Shown: positions 23,451-32,641, numbered from the stretch's first letter. The stretch is DNA of 64,000 bases from Verrucomicrobiota bacterium (GCA_026397965.1 JAPLTU010000072.1:1-64000); one strand, 5' to 3'. Numbers and translations are program-made. Notes: generated by a model from the letters alone, not told the origin.

Positions 23451-25981
23451 ACCCGGACGCGCATCGTGCCGCGCGTAACGCCGAGTTGATTCAGGACCTT
23501 AAGATCGTTCCAAAGCGCGGTGCCATCGAGCTCGCCTTTGAGCAGGGCCTGATACTTTTCCAAAGTGCGCGTGACCGTGACCGCATCTTCGTCAACGAAT
23601 TCGACGCGGAAACGACGGACGCCGAGCGCCAGGAGCTGGTTAACGTATTCCGCCCCGGTCTGGGCACGGGAATTGAAGAGCGTATTCCGGCAGCCAGCAT
23701 CGGCCTTGAGGATATGTTCAGCGCCGACGCGGTCGCGCAATTTTACGCGGTGCTTCTCGCAAGGCCGGCCGCAATCCCGGTAATCCTTCCCCTTGGAAAG
23801 GAAGGCGCAGAAAACACAATGCTCCATATGGAACATCGGCATATGTTGGTGAATAGTGACTTCAAACCAGGCGGGCGGGGCCGATTGCATCAAGGCCGCG
23901 ACCTGATTGGCATCGAGATCATAAGAGGCCGTCAAACCCTCTAAGCTATAATTTTGCATCAACCATTCCGCCGTAAGCCCATTGGCGACATTCAGCGAGA
24001 AGTCTCCGCGCCGACGCTGCCCCGCGAAGGCACGAAAGTTATCGTGATTACGGACGAGATAACCATCCGCCTGCGAGGAGAGCATGATTTCACTCAGACG
24101 ATCTTCGCCTTGCTTATGCACGCGCGGACCCATCACCCAAAATTCTACCTTCTTGCCAGTTTCTTGTTCGAAGGCCCGCACGCGGGTGACAGCGTCGCGA
24201 AACTTTTTTGGGTCTTCAAATTCGGCATAAATCACCCGAGCACCCCAAGCCAAGGCGGGCTCCAATTGTTCTGGCTCACGAATCACCACCACGATTTCCG
24301 GCACCTTATTCGTCGTAGCTGCAGCCGTCGTCACTACCTTGGTTGCGGATTCCTCGTAAGGCAGCAAAGCCCAGCGGCGGGGCTGCCGACGCAAAGCTGT
24401 GATCCGATCGGAAAGGTCGCGACGAAGGCGGTTAAGCTCACTCATCGGAACAATCAAGGCGCCCTCAAGGTCGGCCTCGAGTGCACCCAGCACAAAGCAA
24501 GTATCGCCTAAGCGCCCCAATTGTTCGCGTAAAGACGGGACGTCCATCGGCCGCTTTTCGGCGATCGCACAGGGCATCGATGATTCAGCTGTCACCACAT
24601 GGCCTTCGGTATCGCTAAACTCGACGCGCAAAGGCTGCGCGACGCGCCCGATGACGCGGATGTCTATCGTGCGGCGATAATTTGCCTTCTCCCGATCCCA
24701 GGACGCATGCAGCTGCTTATCTAAGTCTTGATCCTTAGTTTTCCAAAGCAGAGCGCCCGGAAGCACGCGGGCCCAATCCATCGCTCCCGCCCGATCAAAG
24801 CGGACGAAGGTGAGACCGCCGCGAGCGGGTTCGATGCCGTGGACGAAACCACCCTCTTCGCGCTCGGCCGGCTTACCTTGGTCAAACACGACGCCATCGC
24901 CAGGCTTCAAAGCACCTTCCAATTTAAGCGTCACTCCCGGAGGCGCCACATCGATCACCGTACCCAAGAAAGCACCGCGTTTCTTCCCGAAACGAGCGTG
25001 CACCAACTGTTGATTATCGATGCCGCGAAGCCATCCCGTATGGAGTCCGCGAGAAAAAGTCATCTGCATGGCATAGTCCTCTTCTTGTCTCACCTTTTGC
25101 GCAGCCAGGTCGGCATCGGCGCCCCGCTCAAAGGCATCCCAAGCGGCATCAACGGCCCGTCGATAGGCCTTCGTAATCGCGGCCACATATTCCGGCGATT
25201 TGAGACGCCCTTCGATTTTCAGCGAACGGATACCGGCGCGAATCAGATCAGGGACGACTTCGATGCCCGCGAGATCCTGAGGTGAAAGCAGGTAGGCCTT
25301 ATCACCCAGCGGTTGCAGGACCCCATCCACGATCAATTCATAAGGTAGCCGACAGGCTTGGGCGCATTCGCCGCGATTCGCAGAGCGACCGCCGAGAGAT
25401 TCGCTGGTCAGGCATTGTCCGGAGTAGGCCACGCAGAGCGCGCCATGGACAAAAACTTCGAGGTCGAGCGGAGTACCCTTGGTGGCTTGCTCTGCTTGTA
25501 ACTTCTGCATTTCGGGAATGGAAACTTCGCGACCGAGCACGGCAAGCGAGGCACCTAAGTCACGGGCGTAATCGAGCCCCGCCGCACTTGTTACCGTCAT
25601 CTGCGTCGAAGCGTGAATCGGGAAGTCAGGGGAAATCCGGCGAATCAGACGGCAGATCCCCGGGTCCTGCACGATGGCGGCGTCGACCCCGGCGGCGACG
25701 ATCGAGCGGAGGGTCCGGGCGGCCTCGGCCAATTCGTCGGGAAAAATAAGGGTATTAAAAGTCACATACCCCTTCACCCCCCGCGAATGCAGGTAAGCCA
25801 TGAGCTCGGGCAAATCCGCTTCTTCGAAATTCTTGGCCCGAACGCGCGCGTTAAAGCGACCAACCCCGAAGAAAATGGCGTCCGCCCCGTTCTCGACGGC
25901 TGCCCGGGCACAATTCCACTCACCGGCGGGTGCCAGAACCTCGGGTTTGAGTTTGGGATGGGTTAGGCCGGAAGGAGACAC
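23447..25981 (-). CDS. U32-family peptidase-like protein (RlhA/YdcP-type, rRNA hydroxylation)
   Basis: An 844-residue protein of family U32 with a DUF3656-type middle and an extra C-terminal U32-like part. The N-terminal core reads PEVLAPAGEWNCARAAVENGADAIFFG, then the signature GRSANRGECAQACRLPYE with its cysteines. A late cysteine cluster (HCVFCAFLSKGKDYRDCGRPCE) suits an iron-sulfur site. E. coli RlhA, a homolog, hydroxylates C2501 of 23S rRNA; the long form here is larger than RlhA (about 650). The GTG at 25981 is proposed; a TTG at 26023 is possible. It overlaps the recD2 stop by 4 bases (tail to tail). Confidence 0.85.
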   Translation of the reverse strand: MSPSGLTHPKLKPEVLAPAGEWNCARAAVENGADAIFFGVGRFNARVRAKNFEEADLPELMAYLHSRGVKGYVTFNTLIFPDELAEAARTLRSIVAAGVDAAIVQDPGICRLIRRISPDFPIHASTQMTVTSAAGLDYARDLGASLAVLGREVSIPEMQKLQAEQATKGTPLDLEVFVHGALCVAYSGQCLTSESLGGRSANRGECAQACRLPYELIVDGVLQPLGDKAYLLSPQDLAGIEVVPDLIRAGIRSLKIEGRLKSPEYVAAITKAYRRAVDAAWDAFERGADADLAAQKVRQEEDYAMQMTFSRGLHTGWLRGIDNQQLVHARFGKKRGAFLGTVIDVAPPGVTLKLEGALKPGDGVVFDQGKPAEREEGGFVHGIEPARGGLTFVRFDRAGAMDWARVLPGALLWKTKDQDLDKQLHASWDREKANYRRTIDIRVIGRVAQPLRVEFSDTEGHVVTAESSMPCAIAEKRPMDVPSLREQLGRLGDTCFVLGALEADLEGALIVPMSELNRLRRDLSDRITALRRQPRRWALLPYEESATKVVTTAAATTNKVPEIVVVIREPEQLEPALAWGARVIYAEFEDPKKFRDAVTRVRAFEQETGKKVEFWVMGPRVHKQGEDRLSEIMLSSQADGYLVRNHDNFRAFAGQRRRGDFSLNVANGLTAEWLMQNYSLEGLTASYDLDANQVAALMQSAPPAWFEVTIHQHMPMFHMEHCVFCAFLSKGKDYRDCGRPCEKHRVKLRDRVGAEHILKADAGCRNTLFNSRAQTGAEYVNQLLALGVRRFRVEFVDEDAVTVTRTLEKYQALLKGELDGTALWNDLKVLNQLGVTRGTMRVRV

Positions 25982-26109
25982 GCCCCTAGCAAGGCACAGA
26001 CCTACCCGCCCTGCAAAGAACAATTAGGACAAATCCAAAAATCCGCCTTGGGTTGGCCCGGCTTAGCTTCCTTTGTTGCTCCCCCCTCCCCAGATAGTTT
26101 GATGAGGGC

Positions 26110-26484
26110 ATGGCCGACAAACTCGAAGAAATCTTCCAAATGCAAAAAGCGCTCAACCAGCGTATTGGCGTCGAAACCGCCGGCATGACGGAGGAAGAAA
26201 AAATCAAGTGGATCCTAAACTACCTCCGCGCGATGCAGCAGGAAATGGCGGAGCTGACCGATTCCGTACCTTGGAAGTGGTGGGCCAAATACCAGAAGTT
26301 CGACGAACAGAATGCGCGCGTCGAAGTCATCGACCTCTTCCACTTCCTAATATCTATCGCCCAAGTTTTAGGGATGTCGGCCGAAGACGTCTACCAAGCC
26401 TATCTCAAAAAGAACGCCGTGAACCACCAGCGCCAAGATTCTGGCTACGTGAAGAAAGACGAAAACGACTCACGCCACATCTGA
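26110..26484 (+). CDS. All-alpha dUTPase-family nucleotide pyrophosphatase
   Basis: A 124-residue all-alpha NTP-pyrophosphatase of the dimeric dUTPase (dUTPase_2) or MazG-like group. Helix motifs that bind Mg and nucleotide are visible: Q44/E45 and E48 in QQEMAEL, the DSVPWKWW segment at 51-58 that is characteristic of this group, and the second pair E72 and D75 in RVEVIDLFHFL. The likely job is hydrolysis of dUTP/dCTP to keep uracil out of DNA. It stands 6 bases before the prepilin-like gene and 86 bases after the divergent U32 gene. Confidence 0.85.
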   Translation: MADKLEEIFQMQKALNQRIGVETAGMTEEEKIKWILNYLRAMQQEMAELTDSVPWKWWAKYQKFDEQNARVEVIDLFHFLISIAQVLGMSAEDVYQAYLKKNAVNHQRQDSGYVKKDENDSRHI

Positions 26485-26490
26485 GCCCCC

Positions 26491-27255
26491 ATGAAAAACC
26501 CAATTTTCAAACGTCGGTCGGGCTTTACGCTCATCGAACTCCTGATGGTGACGGCGATCATCGGCATCCTGGCCGGGGCGACCTTCGGTCTTTTTAAGGC
26601 TGCCAGCACGGCCCGCACCAAAGCGAAGGCGAAAGGTGAAATGCAGGGTATGATTATGGCCGCTGAGAATTTCAAAAAGAACTACGGCGATTATCCTTGT
26701 GCGCAAAGTAGTACGCCGGACGACTATCGAATCGATTTCTACGATCAGATCATGGGGAGAAAAGTCCTGAAAAGTTCGCCCATCACTACCGGCGGTTCCT
26801 CCCTCAAGCTGTTGAATTATAACGATAATACATTACCGGGGAGCGGCAATCGAAAGCAGAAGCCCTTCCTGACCTCGGGCGACGTGCCCTCAAACGATGA
26901 CACCAAGTTCAGCGACTTGTCCGCGCGACTCGAATTCCGCGACCCTTGGGATAATCCCTTTGATTATCGCTACCGGATTCTGAACGGAGGCAGCTCAATC
27001 ACCGATCCGAGCACCGGGAAATTAAACGCCCCCTACGCCAACTGGAAATCTTCCAATTTCTTGCTGGTGAGTTGCGGCGGGAATTATGCCGAACCTACAG
27101 GTTCCGCACCCGCCCTGGAAGAATACTGGGATCCGACCAGCGTCGCCAGTAGCACTATGGAGAAATGCGGCATGATCCCGGCTTCTTACTTTGATCAACC
27201 TTCGGCCACGGGACCTTACCGGGCCGACAATATCGTCAACTGGCAGAATAATTAA
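26491..27255 (+). CDS. Prepilin-type secretion/pilus-like protein
   Basis: A 254-residue type IV pilin-like protein. The basic leader MKNPIFKRRSG is cut after Gly11 by prepilin peptidase, and the mature part begins FTLIELLMV with Glu at +5 (E16), the signature of pseudopilins. The hydrophobic helix runs to about residue 38. The C-terminal globular domain has two cysteines that could bond and a FRDPWDNPFDYRY segment near 150, common in pseudopilins of type II secretion systems. No other pilus or secretion gene is nearby, so the partner system is elsewhere. The 3' end overlaps the convergent PAP2 gene by 20 bases. Confidence 0.85.
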   Translation: MKNPIFKRRSGFTLIELLMVTAIIGILAGATFGLFKAASTARTKAKAKGEMQGMIMAAENFKKNYGDYPCAQSSTPDDYRIDFYDQIMGRKVLKSSPITTGGSSLKLLNYNDNTLPGSGNRKQKPFLTSGDVPSNDDTKFSDLSARLEFRDPWDNPFDYRYRILNGGSSITDPSTGKLNAPYANWKSSNFLLVSCGGNYAEPTGSAPALEEYWDPTSVASSTMEKCGMIPASYFDQPSATGPYRADNIVNWQNN

Positions 27256-27964
27256 GCGGCGAAGCGGGCCTGATCATTCGAGCTAAGCCCGCACAGAGCA
27301 CCCAAGCGAGTGCAGCGGTGACCACGGTGTGGGAAATGAAATGTTCACCTCGGGCGATTTGATAAAGCCCCATCCCTCCGCCAAAGACACCGGCCAAGAT
27401 GAGGCCGAGGCGACGAGGGAGAAATTCTGCCCAGGCAAAATAAATCGAAAGCAAAGCAAAGCCGCCACTGGCATGTCCGGCCGGGAAAGCGTGGCTGGGG
27501 TAACCAAGAGGCTTGGCATCAAAGAGCAACAGATGAGGGAAGCTGGACGGCACGCCATACATGGCCAAATCACTCGGGGTCGCCATCTGCGTAATTGACC
27601 GCAGTTGCGTACAGACCACCGGCACGAGGGCCAGGCAGGCTAACAAGTATAACGCGCGCCGACGTCCCAACCAGGTGGGAAAACACGCGGGCAACGCCCC
27701 CGCCGCTAACAGAACAATTGCCCAGATAATAATCAGCACCTTGGGCCCGCTATAGGCAAGGGTATGAAAAAAACCTGAGTCTTTGGGAATCAGCCAAGCC
27801 GAACCGTTCCAAAAAATAGCCTGAAAGCCAAGATCGACCGACTCGCCGCCCGTACCGTGAAAGCCAAAGAAGCCGACCAAGGCGACCAAGATCGCGCACG
27901 GCCAGAAGACGCCCGGACGTTCAGCGACTTGGGTTGGCGAGTCCACCTTGGTTAAAGAGTTCAT
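27236..27964 (-). CDS. PAP2-family membrane phosphatase
   Basis: A 242-residue inner-membrane protein with about six helices and the acid-phosphatase motifs FPAGHASGGFALL (catalytic PSGH-like) and the histidine in ARGEHFISHTVV. The classical first motif KxxxxxxRP is not clearly present. Members dephosphorylate undecaprenyl-pyrophosphate, phosphatidylglycerophosphate or lipid A. The gene overlaps the LTA-synthase-like gene by 44 bases, which implies translational coupling and a shared lipid or envelope-polymer substrate, but which one is unknown. Confidence 0.85.
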   Translation of the reverse strand: MNSLTKVDSPTQVAERPGVFWPCAILVALVGFFGFHGTGGESVDLGFQAIFWNGSAWLIPKDSGFFHTLAYSGPKVLIIIWAIVLLAAGALPACFPTWLGRRRALYLLACLALVPVVCTQLRSITQMATPSDLAMYGVPSSFPHLLLFDAKPLGYPSHAFPAGHASGGFALLSIYFAWAEFLPRRLGLILAGVFGGGMGLYQIARGEHFISHTVVTAALAWVLCAGLARMIRPASPLNYSAS

Positions 27965-29957
27965 CGGTACCTTGATAATAGAAAATGGCTTCGTCTACGG
28001 CATCCGGACGGAGTTCCTGCAGCGGGACTAAAGCACCCGTGGCGAGATCAGCCTGATATTGGACTACCTGTTTCACGGGCTTGAGCACGGTCAATAACCC
28101 GTCTTCGCGCAGCACAGCTACCTTTTGATAGTTACTGATAAAAGCGCGCGGCTGGTATGTCGGACTAAAAACATCCGAACCGACAAAGCGGGCCACATAG
28201 GATGAATGCAATAACCCCAGTACGGTCGGGGCCAAATCGACCTGGCTCATCATCTTATCCTCAGGGCGGGCGGCTATCAGACCTGGAGCCCAAATAAAGA
28301 GCGGGATTTCATATTTCCTGATCTCGAGATCACGCTTGCCTGCGACGGAAGCACAGTGATCGGCCACGATAATGAAGACCGTATCCTTGAACCAAGGCTT
28401 GGATTCGGCCGCCTTAAGAAAAGCGCCGATCGCGTAATCGGTATAGGCCACGCCCCCCTCTCGCCCCACGAGCTTGGCGTCGATCTTTCCGGCTGGCCAC
28501 GTGTAGGGGCGATGGTTCGATGTCGTCATCACGAAGTGATGGAAAGGCTTTTGGGCAGCAAAGGCCTTATCCGCCTCATGCAAGGACCAGTTGAAAGCGT
28601 CCTCATCACAGGCACCCCAAGCATTACCAAAAGTCATCTTCTCTCCGGCCTTCAAGGCCACCGGTTGATCCACGATACGATAGCCGTTATTCTCGAAGAA
28701 GTAATTCATATTATCGAAGAAGCCATCGCCCCCGTAAATGAAAGCATTGTCGTAACCTTGGGCGGCGAGGACTGAACCTAAGGTCGTAAGATCTTCGCAC
28801 TTTGCCCGACGCAAAACCGACTGCCCAGGGATGGGAGGGATGGCGAGCGTGAGCGCTTCCATCCCGCGGACCGTACGCGTGCCGCTGGCATAGCAGTGGC
28901 GAAACCAAAGAGACTCTTGGGCAATCCGATCCAAGACCGGCGTCAAGCGCTGCTCCGCATAGGGACTCTGACCGTAGCAGCTCAGGTATTCCGCACTCAA
29001 ACTCTCGACCGTGATCTGGATGACATTGAGCCGACGGCCTGGTCCGGATGCGGCGATGATATGTCGTTTGACACCTTTCGATTCATCCTTCGCTAGGGGG
29101 ACACCCTGTCGGGCGAGCTGTGCACGCAAGCCGGCAACCGCCTCTGGGCGGGACGGGTAAAAGCGATACCATTCCAATTGATTAGCCCAAAACGCCGCCA
29201 AAAAAGCGTATTCTCCATTCTTCGCTAATTCCGCATCATAGTTATTGGCCCAGCTTGGCTGCGGTTCGCCCATGTGACGCAAGCCGGCCGTCATGCGCTC
29301 GCCCATCGAAGTTGCGACGCGAGAGGATGCCTTCAAGTCTTGCCGACCGGCCGTATAGGCGAGGGCTAAGCATAGGAACAACGGCAGTAAAAGCCCGACC
29401 CAGGAACGCCATCGCGGTGACATATCCATCTGGGCGCCTTCCTGCCATCGCTTCCACCATCCTGTCTTAATCCAGGCAAAAACGATAACCCCCACGGCCA
29501 GTAAGATCCCCGCAACGATGGCAGCCATCGGGTAGGACTCTTTGATATTTTTGACGACCTCCTGCGTGTAGACCAAATAATCAACCGCGATAAAATTAAA
29601 GCGGACGCCAAATTCTTCCCAAAATAAAACCTCCGAGACCTTCCAGAAAACGAACAGGGAGCAGCCGAAGACCCAAGCCAAGTAAAGCGGAACCCGGAGC
29701 CATGAGCGGGCCCAGGCCCAAGAGGGCCAGCAAGCGGACAGCAAGCCAAAGGGCAACGTCAAGAGCCAGGCCATCAAGACATCGAAAAAGAACCCAACGA
29801 CCAAAGCGCCAACGGTTGAAAGACCCCAAGACACCGCGGAAGCTGAAAAGATTAGAAGTCCTAAACGTAAAATCGTCCCCAAAATCAGGTAACTCGCAGC
29901 CAAGAGCAAAGTACCTCCTTGGCGCGAACCGAGAACTCGGGAGAAAACAGTTTTCAC
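27921..29957 (-). CDS. LTA-synthase-like sulfatase-fold transferase (phosphoglycerol/phosphoethanolamine type)
   Basis: A 678-residue protein with five N-terminal membrane helices (to about residue 180) and a C-terminal alkaline-phosphatase/sulfatase-fold domain facing the periplasm. The region SGTRTVRGMEALTLAIPP carries the catalytic threonine, and metal-binding blocks appear in IYGGDGFFDN and VADHCASVAGKRD. It is built like lipoteichoic acid synthase and MdoB, which transfer glycerophosphate, and like phosphoethanolamine transferases. A Gram-negative would use it to decorate lipid A or periplasmic glycans. The GTG start is at 29955-29957. It is the likely partner of the overlapping PAP2 gene. 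Confidence 0.85.
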   Translation of the reverse strand: MKTVFSRVLGSRQGGTLLLAASYLILGTILRLGLLIFSASAVSWGLSTVGALVVGFFFDVLMAWLLTLPFGLLSACWPSWAWARSWLRVPLYLAWVFGCSLFVFWKVSEVLFWEEFGVRFNFIAVDYLVYTQEVVKNIKESYPMAAIVAGILLAVGVIVFAWIKTGWWKRWQEGAQMDMSPRWRSWVGLLLPLFLCLALAYTAGRQDLKASSRVATSMGERMTAGLRHMGEPQPSWANNYDAELAKNGEYAFLAAFWANQLEWYRFYPSRPEAVAGLRAQLARQGVPLAKDESKGVKRHIIAASGPGRRLNVIQITVESLSAEYLSCYGQSPYAEQRLTPVLDRIAQESLWFRHCYASGTRTVRGMEALTLAIPPIPGQSVLRRAKCEDLTTLGSVLAAQGYDNAFIYGGDGFFDNMNYFFENNGYRIVDQPVALKAGEKMTFGNAWGACDEDAFNWSLHEADKAFAAQKPFHHFVMTTSNHRPYTWPAGKIDAKLVGREGGVAYTDYAIGAFLKAAESKPWFKDTVFIIVADHCASVAGKRDLEIRKYEIPLFIWAPGLIAARPEDKMMSQVDLAPTVLGLLHSSYVARFVGSDVFSPTYQPRAFISNYQKVAVLREDGLLTVLKPVKQVVQYQADLATGALVPLQELRPDAVDEAIFYYQGTDELFNQGGLANPSR

Positions 29958-30025
29958 TCCATGGATTTCGCCTCAAAACGCTAGTCAGGGCGAGAATATT
30001 ATGCCGGTGAGCCTACCCCGGGTGG

Positions 30026-30280
30026 TCAAGCTTCCGGCACTTCATCCACACCGGAGCCACCCCAAGGGTGACAACGTCCGATCCGCTTCAAACCAAGCCA
30101 TGCGCCCTTAAAAAAACCAAAGCGTCGCAAGCTCGTAGCCGCATAACAGGAACAGGTGGGGTGAAATCGGCACCCAGACCCTGGTACGACCCGGTGCAAA
30201 GGAACGGAAATAAATCGCTGGTAAAAGCCGACCCCTTGCAGTGCCAAACGGGCAACGAATGATAGGCTCTTGGGGTTCAT
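30026..30280 (-). CDS. yidD: Membrane protein insertion efficiency factor YidD
   Basis: An 84-residue protein with the family core [22 protein letters not shown], then [22 protein letters not shown]. The conserved cysteines and the GG-x-D-x-VP ending identify it. YidD aids insertion of inner-membrane proteins together with YidC. The ATG was placed at 30280 so that the start overlaps the rnpA stop by 4 bases, as in many genomes. yidC normally follows, but here the next gene on this strand is an LTA-synthase-like enzyme. Confidence 0.92.
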   Translation of the reverse strand: MNPKSLSFVARLALQGVGFYQRFISVPLHRVVPGSGCRFHPTCSCYAATSLRRFGFFKGAWLGLKRIGRCHPWGGSGVDEVPEA

Positions 30281-30639
30281 TCCACCTGACGTGCGGCCTG
30301 CGCGACCAGTTTGGTAGCAGCCAACGCATAGGCCGCCTTCAAGTCGGCAAACCGACGACGGAGCATCCCAGATCGAATCACCAAGACAATCTCCCACCCC
30401 GGAGGAAAAGCCGTGGCATCAGCCCGGAATAGCTCTCGGGCCAGACGCTTGGCCCGGTTACGATTGACGGCCAACGGGATGGATTTCTTAGCTGCGATGA
30501 CCGCAAAACGGGCGGGTACGTCGCTCTTAGTGTGACGAAAATTCAAAAGAAAAGGCCCGCAATCGAGTCGCGAGCCTTCTTGGCGGAGACGCGTGAAATC
30601 GGCCGAGGCACGAATTCTACGCTCCCGCGGGAGACGCAT
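30277..30639 (-). CDS. rnpA: Ribonuclease P protein component
   Basis: A 120-residue basic RNA-binding protein that assists the RNase P RNA in 5' tRNA processing. The family core [29 protein letters not shown] is present, with the RNR motif and the N-terminal [13 protein letters not shown]. It lies between rpmH and yidD in the classical order, overlapping yidD by 4 bases. Length matches the family (110-130). Confidence 0.95.
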   Translation of the reverse strand: MRLPRERRIRASADFTRLRQEGSRLDCGPFLLNFRHTKSDVPARFAVIAAKKSIPLAVNRNRAKRLARELFRADATAFPPGWEIVLVIRSGMLRRRFADLKAAYALAATKLVAQAARQVE

Positions 30640-30644
30640 GAGAA

Positions 30645-30782
30645 TTAGGAGGCGCCGAGGCGCTTACGACCAATGCTGCGGCGATTAGCCAAGACCTTGC
30701 GGCCACCTGGGGTCTTGGAACGGGCGCGGAAACCGCATTTACGGGCGCGGGAAATCTTAGACGGACGGTAGGTGGGATGCAT
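30645..30782 (-). CDS. rpmH: Ribosomal protein bL34
   Basis: A 45-residue, highly basic protein: [20 protein letters not shown] at the N terminus, then [16 protein letters not shown]. The family norm is MKRTYQPSxxxRxRxHGFRxRMxTxxGRxVLxxRRxKGRKxL, so the call is secure; the altered start (HP for KR) is tolerated in the family. It is first in the rpmH-rnpA-yidD operon. No dnaA or DnaA-box cluster is next to it. Confidence 0.95.
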   Translation of the reverse strand: MHPTYRPSKISRARKCGFRARSKTPGGRKVLANRRSIGRKRLGAS

Positions 30783-30869
30783 GGCTTTAAAGGAAATAGC
30801 CAAGGCTACCCCGCCGAGCCTGTCAAGCACCACGCTTCCCGGCTTGGCAGAAGCTAAACTAAGGGAAAG

Positions 30870-31739
30870 ATGGGGGGTATGACCCCTGAAAAAGGTAAAC
30901 TTAGGCCCACACCACCTCGGGCCTACCTAAATCCGGAGTTTATGCATAGCCCCCAGGCCCGGACGATTCGCGTCATGGCGGAGCTGATGGAGCCCTACCA
31001 GCGCTTTAAAAAGTATGGGGTACGCAATACCGTGGTGATGTTCGGCTCCGCTCGCACACTGCCACCAGAAAAAGCCCAGGCGCAGCTCGCAGAAGTAAAA
31101 GCGATAATCGCCCGCGGTGAATGCTCGGGTGCCGAATGCGCCGGCCGCCTCCGCGTCGCCGAAATCAATTTGCGTAGCTCCGCCTACTTTGAGGCCTGCC
31201 GCCAGCTCTCCTACGAGATGACCAAGTGGTCGATGTCGCTCCCGGAGTGGCAACGCTTTCTGATCTGTTCCGGCGGCGGCCCTGGCATCATGGAAGCCGC
31301 CAACATGGGCGCTCATCAAGCCGGCGGAAAATCGGTCGGCCTCGGCATCGCCCTACCCTTCGAGCAGGAACATAATCCTTATATCACCCCCGAGCTCGAC
31401 CTGGAATTCCACTACTTCTTCGTCCGCAAATACTGGTTCCTTTATCTCGCCAAAGCACTCGTCGCTTTTCCCGGAGGCTTCGGTACCTTTGACGAACTTT
31501 TTGAAATGCTCACGCTCGTCCAGACAGGTAAGACTAAGAAGCGTATCCCCGTTCTGCTTTTCGGTTCCGCCTTCTGGAAGAGCGTCCTGAATGTCGAAGT
31601 TTTCCACGAATGGGGCATGGTTTCTCCCGAAGACCGCGATCTTTATCGTCACGTCGATTCGGTGGAAGAAGCCCGCGACCTCCTCATTAGCATCATCACG
31701 GAGCAATATTTGAAGTCGGATAATATTGGTCATGACTGA
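30870..31739 (+). CDS. LOG-family protein (lysine-decarboxylase-like, nucleotide phosphoribohydrolase type)
   Basis: A 289-residue member of the LOG family. Its active-site motif [14 protein letters not shown] and the [13 protein letters not shown] block are both complete. Founding members hydrolyse cytokinin riboside 5'-monophosphates to base and ribose phosphate; bacterial versions act on purine nucleotides. This one has a longer N-terminal part than the typical 180-220 residue LOG proteins. The ATG at 30870 has an AGGGA upstream, one of the few Shine-Dalgarno-like motifs in the window. It runs divergently from rpmH. Confidence 0.88.
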   Translation: MGGMTPEKGKLRPTPPRAYLNPEFMHSPQARTIRVMAELMEPYQRFKKYGVRNTVVMFGSARTLPPEKAQAQLAEVKAIIARGECSGAECAGRLRVAEINLRSSAYFEACRQLSYEMTKWSMSLPEWQRFLICSGGGPGIMEAANMGAHQAGGKSVGLGIALPFEQEHNPYITPELDLEFHYFFVRKYWFLYLAKALVAFPGGFGTFDELFEMLTLVQTGKTKKRIPVLLFGSAFWKSVLNVEVFHEWGMVSPEDRDLYRHVDSVEEARDLLISIITEQYLKSDNIGHD

Positions 31740-32055
31740 AGCCCAAGCGATCGCCATTGCTTGGACGACCCTCCCGCAACGCGAAGAGGCCGAACGTCTC
31801 GCCAGCGAGGCCGTTGGCGCAGGCTTGGCGGCTTGTGCGCAGGTGGACGGCCCCATCCGCTCGCATTTCACTTGGGAAGGGCGCACCCAGGTCGAAGACG
31901 AATTCCGCATAACTTTTAAATTCGCCGTGACGCAAGGACCCCACCTCGAAGCATGGGTTCACGCCCGACATCCTTACGCACTGCCGCAATGGATTGTCAT
32001 CGAAGCCGCCCATGTTTCACCGGCCTACCGGGCCTGGATTCTGGGAGTTCGGTAA
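31732..32055 (+). CDS. cutA: Divalent-ion tolerance protein CutA
   Basis: A 107-residue CutA1-family protein. The trimeric alpha-beta fold is marked by the N-terminal IAIAWTTLPQREEAERLASE, the glycine-rich LAACAQVDGPIRSHFTWEG, and the C-terminal HPYALPQWIVIEA. It has been linked to copper and divalent cation tolerance, though its direct role is debated. The ATG at 31732 overlaps the upstream stop by 8 bases. Confidence 0.92.
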   Translation: MTEAQAIAIAWTTLPQREEAERLASEAVGAGLAACAQVDGPIRSHFTWEGRTQVEDEFRITFKFAVTQGPHLEAWVHARHPYALPQWIVIEAAHVSPAYRAWILGVR

Positions 32056-32059
32056 TTTT

Positions 32060-32632
32060 ATGGACCGCACGACTGTCGAAGCCCTGCTTTATTTCGTTCT
32101 CGGTGCCTGCGTGCTCGCAGCCTGGGTAGGCGAATATCGCCAGCGACGTGTAAAGAACAGCGGCGAACTCTTTTGGCCCGGTACAGAATCGGCCCCCTGG
32201 GCGGCATACTTCGTCGCCGCCGCCGGGGCGCTACTGATTACCATTGCCGAAGCGAACGTCGAATTGCGCTACGAAATCACCGATCAACAATCCGTCCTAC
32301 CGGCGATCTCTATCCTGGCCTTGATCGGCGCCTCCATCATCGAAGAGGTCGTGTTCCGCGGCTTTACAGCTCCTTCGCACCTTACGGGACCGAAACTACT
32401 CGGCGTAATCTTCGTGGGCTCCCTTATTTTCGCCCTGATTCATGATTTTGATTTAAAAAGCGCCAGCGGACGTAGCAGCACAATCTTCGCCTTCCTGACC
32501 TCGGTCTGGCTTTATCTCGCACGGTTTAATCCGCTGAATCCAAGCCGTTCCTTACTGCCCTGTTTTATAGCTCATACCGTGCGTAATCTGGCAGTCTTTG
32601 GGATTAAATGGAGCGAAGGCTTCATAAGTTAA
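32060..32632 (+). CDS. CPBP-family intramembrane metalloprotease
   Basis: A 190-residue membrane protein. CPBP (Abi, Rce1-like) proteases carry EExxxR plus two conserved histidines. Here E95-E96 and R100 fall in EEVVFRGF, H128 in LIHDF and H172 in IAHTVRNLAVF, in the expected order. About five hydrophobic helices flank them. Roles in bacteria include prenyl-protein-type processing and self-immunity to bacteriocins. The ATG at 32060 follows cutA by 4 bases, so LOG-cutA-CPBP are probably one unit. Confidence 0.85.
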   Translation: MDRTTVEALLYFVLGACVLAAWVGEYRQRRVKNSGELFWPGTESAPWAAYFVAAAGALLITIAEANVELRYEITDQQSVLPAISILALIGASIIEEVVFRGFTAPSHLTGPKLLGVIFVGSLIFALIHDFDLKSASGRSSTIFAFLTSVWLYLARFNPLNPSRSLLPCFIAHTVRNLAVFGIKWSEGFIS

Positions 32633-32641
32633 AACTTTCGA

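Noticed and set aside
30783-30869. Replication origin beside rpmH
   Set aside because: No dnaA gene and no DnaA boxes are present in the 87-base gap.
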